41,239 nt of DNA, taken from NCBI GenBank assembly GCA_016292095.1, contig JAEFAB010000007.1:1-41239 (forward strand), given 5' to 3'. Below the pieces are notes generated by a model, which ran no database searches, was not told where the DNA came from, and was given only the letters and a program-made list of their open reading frames with translations. The position numbers and the translations under genes were made by a program. Source of the stretch: Eubacterium sp. (GTDB lineage Bacteria > Bacillota > Clostridia > Lachnospirales > Lachnospiraceae). Shown one piece after another: positions 30,213-37,000 of this stretch (positions are counted from its first letter, which is position 1; each line of letters opens with the position of its first letter).

Positions 30213-30950
30213 TTAATATTCAACCACTGAAATTTCATCGCGAAGTAATCGGATTTCTTCAGGGTTATTTTTATGAATTCGGGATGCTGCTACGATTGGT
30301 ATCCAGTTCTTTACATAACGGGAACTGGTATTTGTCTTTTCGCAGAATTTTTCCAAATAGCTGTCTGCAAAATTTGGCATGTAAAGCTTCATCCAAAGAT
30401 AAGTACGCGCTACATCAGCACTGGCATTTCCCTGAGTGGCATGATTCCAATCCAAGATGTAAACTTCTCCATCACTAATCAATACATTATGAGGAGTGAA
30501 GTTTCCATGACACACTTTTTTATGTTTTGGAGAACTATTAAGCATTTCCTGTAAGTCAATTTTTAAGGAACTGTCTAAGTTCGAAATGTTGATGTAATCA
30601 GTAAACTTTTGTCTCTGTATTGGAAGTTCCGGACATTTATATTTATGAATTGATGTCTGGATTTCCACTAACTGATTTAAATATTCATCCGTTTTTTCCG
30701 GATTTTCATTGATTAATTCAAAGAGTGTTTTTCCCGGATGTCTGTTGGATTTGAAAGCCCACTGACCATCTATTTGTGTTACTTCTTCAATAGAAACAAC
30801 TTTAATTCCAAGACTTTCAACGTATGTAGTAATAAATGATTCCATAAACACGTCGTTTTTGGAATAGCCTTTTTTGAAAATTTTATACATTGTATTATCA
30901 TCAGTATAGATTGTATTATTACGTCTTTCGTTCCTTATCTCTAAATTCAT
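30213..30950 (-). CDS. Aminoglycoside phosphotransferase-fold protein with altered catalytic motif
   Basis: A 245-residue protein of the APH/choline kinase fold. The Brenner region reads HGNFTPHN (148-155), followed by YILDWNHATQGNASADVARTYLWM, the usual metal-binding and C-terminal part. In the family the first motif is HxDxxxxN; here the catalytic aspartate is asparagine (N150), while the second aspartate (D167) remains. Small-molecule kinase activity is thus doubtful, and resistance to aminoglycosides should not be assumed. It is monocistronic, with its own promoter upstream and the shared terminator downstream. Confidence 0.8.
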   Translation of the reverse strand: MNLEIRNERRNNTIYTDDNTMYKIFKKGYSKNDVFMESFITTYVESLGIKVVSIEEVTQIDGQWAFKSNRHPGKTLFELINENPEKTDEYLNQLVEIQTSIHKYKCPELPIQRQKFTDYINISNLDSSLKIDLQEMLNSSPKHKKVCHGNFTPHNVLISDGEVYILDWNHATQGNASADVARTYLWMKLYMPNFADSYLEKFCEKTNTSSRYVKNWIPIVAASRIHKNNPEEIRLLRDEISVVEY

Positions 30951-30985
30951 AGGACCATCTCCTCGTTCTTTAGTCTATATGACTT

Positions 30986-31014
30986 AGTATAGCATATGTT
31001 AGAGTTCAGGGCAA
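30986..31014 (-). promoter_or_regulatory. Promoter of the kinase-like gene
   Basis: On the minus strand, TTGCCC (31009-31014), a 17-nt spacer and TATACT (30986-30991), with TG one base upstream of the -10 (extended -10). Confidence 0.65.
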
Positions 31015-31038
31015 AGGAATATTTGATGTGATGGAACC

Positions 31039-31067
31039 TTGAAAAAATAAGGGGGAGAGGGTATAAT
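31039..31067 (+). promoter_or_regulatory. Promoter of serS
   Basis: TTGAAA (31039-31044), a 17-nt spacer and TATAAT (31062-31067). The remaining leader of about 73 nt is too short for a T-box. Confidence 0.75.
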
Positions 31068-31146
31068 CGAAGTTAGTGCATCTTATAATAAGGAAGAAAA
31101 TATTTTCCTTTAAAGAAGAAATAAAAAAGATAGAAGAGGAACGAAT

Positions 31147-32430
31147 ATGTTAGATATTAAATTTTTAAGAGACAATCCGGACATTGTAAAACAGAATATC
31201 AAAAACAAATTTCAGGATCATAAGCTTCCATTGGTTGATGAAGTGATTCAGTTAGACCAGGAAAATAGAGATAATAAAAAAGAAGTGGAAGCACTTCGTG
31301 CAAAGAAGAACCAGTTGTCAAAGCAGATTGGTGGTTTGATGAAGGATGGTAAAAAGGAAGAAGCAGAAGCTGTTAAGGCTGAAGTTGCAGCAGGAAATGC
31401 TAAGATTGATGAATTAACTGCAAAAGAAAGAACTTTAGAAGAAGAAATCAAAAAGAGAATGATGGTTATTCCGAACATCATTGACCCATCTGTTCCAATT
31501 GGAGAAGATGACAGTAAAAACGTGGAAGTAGAAAAATTCGGGGAACCGGTTGTTCCTGATTTTGAAGTTCCATATCATACAGATATTATGGAAAAATTCA
31601 ACGGAATCGACTTGGAAGCTGCAAGAAAAGTTGCAGGAAACGGATTCTATTATTTAATGGGAGATATTGCCAGATTACATTCAGCAGTAATTTCTTATGC
31701 CAGAGATTTTATGATCGACCGTGGATTTACATATTGTGTTCCACCATTTATGATTCGAAGCAACGTAGTAACAGGTGTTATGAGTTTTGATGAAATGGAT
31801 GCCATGATGTACAAGATTGAAGGGGAAGACCTTTATCTGATTGGTACCAGTGAACATTCTATGATTGGTAAGTTTATTGACACACACATTAAGGAAAGTG
31901 AATTGCCATATACTCTTACAAGTTATTCTCCTTGTTTCAGAAAAGAAAAAGGAGCACATGGAATTGAAGAACGTGGTGTTTACAGAATTCACCAGTTTGA
32001 AAAGCAGGAAATGATTGTAATCTGTAAGCCGGAAGAAAGCATGGAATGGTATGACAAGTTATGGAAGAATACAGTAGACTTATTCAGAAGTCTTGATATT
32101 CCTGTTCGTACTTTAGAATGTTGTTCCGGAGACCTGGCTGATTTGAAAGTAAAATCTGTTGACGTTGAAGCTTGGTCACCAAGACAGAAGAAATACTTTG
32201 AAGTCGGAAGCTGCTCTACTTTAGGGGATGCACAGGCTAGAAGATTGGGAATCAGAATTAAAGGAGAAAATGGAAACTACTTTGCTCATACATTGAACAA
32301 TACAGTAGTAGCTCCGCCTCGTATGTTAATTGCATTCCTGGAAAACAACTTAAATGCAGACGGAAGTGTAAACATTCCGGAAGCATTGAGACCATATATG
32401 GGTGGTAAGGAAAAAATTACAGTAGAATAA
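31147..32430 (+). CDS. serS: Seryl-tRNA synthetase
   Basis: A 427-residue class II synthetase charging tRNA-Ser. The N-terminal long coiled-coil arm (about 30-105) that grips the tRNA variable arm is clear. The catalytic core has motif 2 in SPCFRKEKGAHGIEERG with RIHQFEKQEM. Motif 3 is TLNNTVVAPPRMLIAFLEN, which keeps the ATP-binding arginine but differs from the common TLNGSALAVGR form. The serine-site loop is GTSEHSMIG in place of the usual TAE form. It looks like a divergent but complete SerRS lineage. Confidence 0.95.
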   Translation: MLDIKFLRDNPDIVKQNIKNKFQDHKLPLVDEVIQLDQENRDNKKEVEALRAKKNQLSKQIGGLMKDGKKEEAEAVKAEVAAGNAKIDELTAKERTLEEEIKKRMMVIPNIIDPSVPIGEDDSKNVEVEKFGEPVVPDFEVPYHTDIMEKFNGIDLEAARKVAGNGFYYLMGDIARLHSAVISYARDFMIDRGFTYCVPPFMIRSNVVTGVMSFDEMDAMMYKIEGEDLYLIGTSEHSMIGKFIDTHIKESELPYTLTSYSPCFRKEKGAHGIEERGVYRIHQFEKQEMIVICKPEESMEWYDKLWKNTVDLFRSLDIPVRTLECCSGDLADLKVKSVDVEAWSPRQKKYFEVGSCSTLGDAQARRLGIRIKGENGNYFAHTLNNTVVAPPRMLIAFLENNLNADGSVNIPEALRPYMGGKEKITVE

Positions 32431-32439
32431 GATGATATA

Positions 32440-32467
32440 TCTGCGGCAAAGAATTCTTTGCCGCAGA
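32440..32467 (+). repeat. 28-bp perfect palindrome between serS and tRNA-Arg
   Basis: TCTGCGGCAAAGAA and its exact inverse complement are centred on GAATTC, 9 nt after the serS stop and 5 nt before the tRNA. As RNA it makes a long GC-rich hairpin but no U-tract follows, so termination is uncertain; it may protect the serS 3' end or guide tRNA processing. Confidence 0.8.
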
Positions 32468-32472
32468 ATTAG

Positions 32473-32546
32473 GCATCTATAGCTCAGCAGGATAGAGCGA
32501 CCGCCTCCTAAGCGGTAGGCCGCTGGTTCGAATCCAGTTAGATGCG
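32473..32546 (+). tRNA. tRNA-Arg (anticodon CCU)
   Basis: Acceptor stem GCATCTA paired with TAGATGC, D-arm AGCTCAGCAGGATAGAGC, anticodon loop CTCCTAA with anticodon CCT (reads AGG), and T-arm GGTTCGAATCC. Discriminator G; CCA not encoded. No separate promoter is obvious, so it may be cotranscribed with serS. Confidence 0.95.
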
Positions 32547-32550
32547 TTAG

Positions 32551-32570
32551 AAGCAGGTATGCCTGCTTTT
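32551..32570 (+). terminator. Short hairpin after tRNA-Arg
   Basis: AAGCAGG (32551-32557) and CCTGCTT (32562-32568) with loop TATG, followed by TT and then A-rich sequence. A weak intrinsic terminator. Confidence 0.55.
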
Positions 32571-32594
32571 AAAAATTCATATTGAGGAGAAATC

Positions 32595-33605
32595 ATGGAT
32601 TATATTGTTTTGGATCTGGAGTGGAATCAAAATCCCTACGGCAAAGGACATTATTATCCGGGACTTCCTTTTGAAATTATTGAATTTGGTGCAGTACGTG
32701 TAAATGAATACTTTGAAATTGAAGATTCATTTCAACAGGTTGTTCGACCAAAAGTTTATAGAAAACTTCATTATAAAATTCAGGAGATTACTCATTTTAC
32801 GAATGAAGAATTAAATCAGGGAAAAGACTTTCGTCGCGTTATCCGGGATTTTCTGGAATGGTGCGGAGACGACTATATGTTTTGTACCTGGGGATCTCAG
32901 GATTTAACAGAGTTGCAGAAAAACATGAAACATTATAACTTAGAAAGAGTTTTGGATTTTCCGTTGTTTTATGTGGATTTGCAGAAAATGTTCAGTTTGA
33001 GATATGATGATGGTCATTTAAAGAGAACCCTCAACAGTGCCGTGGAATTATTGGAGATTGAAGAAGACAGACCGTTCCACAGAGCGTTGGGTGATGCGTA
33101 TTACACAGCAAGAGTGTTGCAGGAAATGGATTTCGAAAAGTACAAAGACAGACTTTCGATTGATACTTATTATTATCCTCGAATTAAAGAGGAAGAGATT
33201 TTTGTCCGATTCGATGAATATACGAAACAGGTTTCCAGAGAGTTTTTATCAAAGGATGAAATGTTTGCAGATTATAATATGTCCAGTATGTTGTGCAACA
33301 AATGCGATAAAGAATTGGAAGTTTTGATTGGATGGTTTTCGGATAGTGGAAAGACTCATTATTGTTTGGGTCGTTGCCCGGAACATGGATATGTGAGAGG
33401 AAAAATCCGTATCCGAAAAGCAGAAGAGGATAGTTTCTTTGCAATAAAGATTATGAAATCCACAGATGAAGAAGGGGCAAAGAGTATTTATGAAAAACAG
33501 GAATCAATAAGGGAAAAGAGACGAGAGAGAAGACAAAGGTCTCTGGATAAAGAAATCATCGTTGAGGAATTATGGGACGAAAATGAAGAGGGCGATGAGG
33601 AGTAA
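32595..33605 (+). CDS. DEDDh-type 3'-5' exonuclease with C-terminal Cys cluster
   Basis: A 336-residue protein. The N-terminal exonuclease fold has Exo I DLEWN (D7, E9), Exo II with D103 in GSQDL, and Exo III H162...D167 in FHRALGDAYYTA, so it is the DEDDh class, like KapD or oligoribonuclease-type enzymes. After residue 200 there is an extra module with C234xxC237 and C257...C261xxH264, a likely zinc site, then a charged tail. Substrate (RNA or DNA) is not readable. GAGGAGAAATC precedes the ATG; it may be transcribed from serS/tRNA-Arg read-through. Confidence 0.85.
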   Translation: MDYIVLDLEWNQNPYGKGHYYPGLPFEIIEFGAVRVNEYFEIEDSFQQVVRPKVYRKLHYKIQEITHFTNEELNQGKDFRRVIRDFLEWCGDDYMFCTWGSQDLTELQKNMKHYNLERVLDFPLFYVDLQKMFSLRYDDGHLKRTLNSAVELLEIEEDRPFHRALGDAYYTARVLQEMDFEKYKDRLSIDTYYYPRIKEEEIFVRFDEYTKQVSREFLSKDEMFADYNMSSMLCNKCDKELEVLIGWFSDSGKTHYCLGRCPEHGYVRGKIRIRKAEEDSFFAIKIMKSTDEEGAKSIYEKQESIREKRRERRQRSLDKEIIVEELWDENEEGDEE

Positions 33606-33637
33606 AAAGAGCTGCATAGTATTGCAGCTCTTTTTTT
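33604..33637 (+). terminator. Intrinsic terminator after the exonuclease gene
   Basis: AGAGCTGCA (33608-33616) pairs with TGCAGCTCT (33623-33631), flanked by A5 and T7. It starts inside the stop codon. Confidence 0.92.
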
Positions 33638-34080
33638 GTACCTTTTGGAAAAAGTGTAGAAAAATCTTATAGATGGGTGGATTTATTAGAAATAATTTAC
33701 AAAAAAATTTGAATAAAATTGAATTTTTTTGCAAATTGAACAATAATAGTCAAAAAAACCAATTATAGTCATTTTCAAAAATTTTTATTTCGCTAAAATA
33801 GAAAATGGTTATTAGCACGGAATTATAAAACAGAAACTGAAAATCCAATAGGGGTTGTTTTTTTTGCTCTTCTTATCGAAACATTTTTTCATTTAAAGAA
33901 TGTTCGCGATAACATTGCAGGAATAATCAACAAAACAGTTTTTAAACGAGTGTATAAGTACACCGTGCATGTTTATCCTTAGCGTTATTTAAAATTCAGG
34001 GGAGGGATGAAACGCATAGAAAAATGTGAATTTTCGTAACGAAGCAAGGATGTGAGAAAATTTTAAGAGGAGGACGCATC
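33638..34080 (+). other. Long AT-rich promoter/leader region of the GH18 gene
   Basis: No gene is seen in these 443 bp. A possible promoter TTGAAT-N17-AATAAT lies within about 33719-33750, but AT-richness weakens it. At about 33850-33870 a small hairpin (TCC/GGG-based) precedes eight T and could attenuate. GTGTA-TAAG-TACAC forms a hairpin near 33952-33965. The last 100 bp are less AT-rich and structured, ending in AGAGGAGGA before the ATG. I compared it with the c-di-GMP-I riboswitch and did not find its conserved core. Confidence 0.4.
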
Positions 34081-37000
34081 ATGCGACTAAGAGAATTGGT
34101 TAAGAAAAAATCATTACTCAAGAAAATCAGCAGCGTATCATTAGCAACAGTTTTGGTTGCTAACATGGTATTGGCAAACTTGTATTTACCAACAGCAAAA
34201 ACAGAAAAGGTAGATGCAGCAGTTATTACACCACAGTATCGTAACGTTATGTATTACGGTGAGTGGTCAATTTATGCGGGACAGAAAAACTATACTCCGG
34301 AAAAAATTCCGGGAAATTACATTACACATTTGAATTTTGCGTTTATGGATGTAGATGAGAATGGAAATGTTATTTCTACAGATACATGGGCAGATTTTGA
34401 AAATCCGAACGTTGGATTCTCGGCAACATCTGACAGCCCTTGGGCAGGTGTAGCTCCGGCTATGATTCAGTTAAGAGATATGTATCCGAATATGAAGATT
34501 GGTTTCTCTGTAGGTGGATGGACACGTTCGGGAGATTTCCCTAAGATTGCAGCAGACTCATCTAAGAGAAAAGCATTCGCTGAAAACATTGCGAAGACAG
34601 CACATCTTTTCGGATATGATTTTGTTGATATTGATTGGGAATACCCAACAGCAGACAGAGATTCAGATCCGACAGGAAACGGCGTTAACGTAGATAAGGG
34701 ATGTAAGGGTTCCTCAGCAGATACAAAGAACTTTACATATTTAATGCAGGATTTAAGAGATGCATTGGATAAATATGGCGCAATGGATAATAAACATTAT
34801 GAATTATCTGTAGCGATGTCAGCATCTCCTGCAATGATGGCAAAGATTGAATACGATAAGGTATTAAATATTGTAGACTTTGCAAATATGATGACATACG
34901 ATTTAAGTGGTGCATGGAACGGTTACACAGGTCACCAGACAGCATTATTTACTAATGAATCTTATAATCATCAGACACAGTTAGACGGACAGTTTTCCGT
35001 AGATGCTTGTGTAAAATATTTATATAATACTTATGGAAATAAGATTGACCCATCGAAGATTGTTGTTGGTGTAGCACCATACACAAGAGGTTGGGCAGGT
35101 GTAAAGAACGATGGACCTGATAGCAGTAATCCTGGACTTTATGCTACTGCAGAACCTAACAGTGTTAAGGCTGCAGACGGAACAACTAGTGGAACATTCG
35201 CATTCAGTGACATTGGTTCCTTAATCAGCCAGTATGGTTTACAGGAATATTATGATGAGACCGCACAGGCTGCATACTACTACAGCCCAAGCTCAGGATA
35301 TTTCTTTACTTGCGATAATGCAAGATCTGTTACTGCAAAAGCAGGTTATGTAAAAAATACAACTTTCAAAAATCCATTTAACAAACCACTTGGTGGATTG
35401 ATTTCATGGATGGCGTCTCTTGATGCGTCAGCAACAATTACAAAGACAACTCATGATGCTTTGTTTGGAGCAAACAATCAGCTTGCAGCGCAGAAAATTG
35501 AATTCCCTGCATTGCAGAATTTGAATGCATCTGTAGCAACATCAGGAAATGATTATATCATTACAATAAAGAACAATAATAGAATTACAACTGAAAAAAG
35601 ACAGGGCACATTTAATGCAGCAGCAGAAGCGAATGCACTGTATTATGCAGAAAAGTTTGCTGGATCAGTAACTTATCCAAAATTATACATTAAGATGAAA
35701 GATGGTTCGACATTGTCAGGTATCAGTGGAGAAACAGGTGGAATTCTTGGAAATACCAATGGGTATACAACAATTCAGATGAATTCATGGCCATATTATC
35801 TTGGAACATCAGGAGGACAGTACGATACTTGGGTATGCAAAGTGAAATCATCAAAGACAGCAAATATTTCTAACATTTCTGAAATTGCAATTACAAAGAG
35901 TGCAAAAGAGAATGGTTCTGAAGTTGCTTGGACAAACTTGTTAGGAAATGGTGTACAGCCAACAACAGAGGCTCAACCGACAACGAAAACTCCGGATACA
36001 ACAAAGGCGCCAACGACTACAAGTGCTCAGCCAACATCCACAGCGCCGACAACTACAAAGGCACAGCAGACTACTTCACCGGCAAAGGGAGAAAGTTATG
36101 CGGAATGGTCTCCAAATGATGTTCGATACGAATTAGGAAGCCTCGTACAGTACAAGGGAAAAGTTTACGAATGTACTTATGCTCACAACTCTAACAGTGC
36201 ATGGTCACCGGTACAAGCTCCAACTCTTTGGAAGGAAAGACCAGATTTGGTTGCAGGAGAAGTGGCAACAACAGGTGGCAGTGGAGAAAATCCAACAGAA
36301 GATAATTACACAGTAAACACTGTTTTACCACAGCATACCGTAACAGGTTACTGGCACAACTTTGATAACAACTCAGTAAACTTGAAACTTGCAGACGTTC
36401 CTACATATTATGATTTAATTTGTGTAGCGTTTACAGGAAATACATCAACACCTGGAGAAGCAACATTCTCTATTGATCAGGATTTAAAGAACAAACTTGG
36501 ATACAGTGATGAAGAGTTTATTCAGGATATTAAAACATTAAAAGCAAGAAATCAGCACGTAATCATCTCAGTAGGTGGTGCTGAAGGAAGAATTACAATT
36601 AACAGTGATGCAGCTGCAACTAAATTTGCAGAGAGCATGAAGTCAATTATCAGAACTTATGGATTTGAAGGTATCGATATTGACTTGGAAGGTATGGCTG
36701 TATCAGGAACAAATTATATTGCAAGCGCACTTCGTTCATTAAGAAATGAATTCGGAGAAAACTTCATTATTACAATGGCTCCGGAAACTGCATATATGAT
36801 TCCGGGTGCCGGTGGAATTAATTCCGCTTATTGGGATCTTGCAATTTCAATCAAAGACATTTTAACAACAGTACATACACAGTTCTATAATTCTGGCGGA
36901 ATGAATGGATACAATGGAACAGTTGTAAATCCTGGAACAGGAGCATTCCCGGCAAACCTTTCAACACTTTATATTGAAAGTGGTTTAAGACCGGATCAGG

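Noticed and set aside
30213..30950. Aminoglycoside resistance gene
   Set aside because: Only the general phosphotransferase fold is visible and the catalytic aspartate is replaced, so a resistance claim is not supported.
31068..31146. T-box riboswitch upstream of serS
   Set aside because: The leader after the promoter is only about 73 nt, with no T-box sequence and no terminator/antiterminator pair.
33900..34075. c-di-GMP-I or similar riboswitch before the GH18 gene
   Set aside because: The conserved core segments of that class could not be found; only generic hairpins are present.
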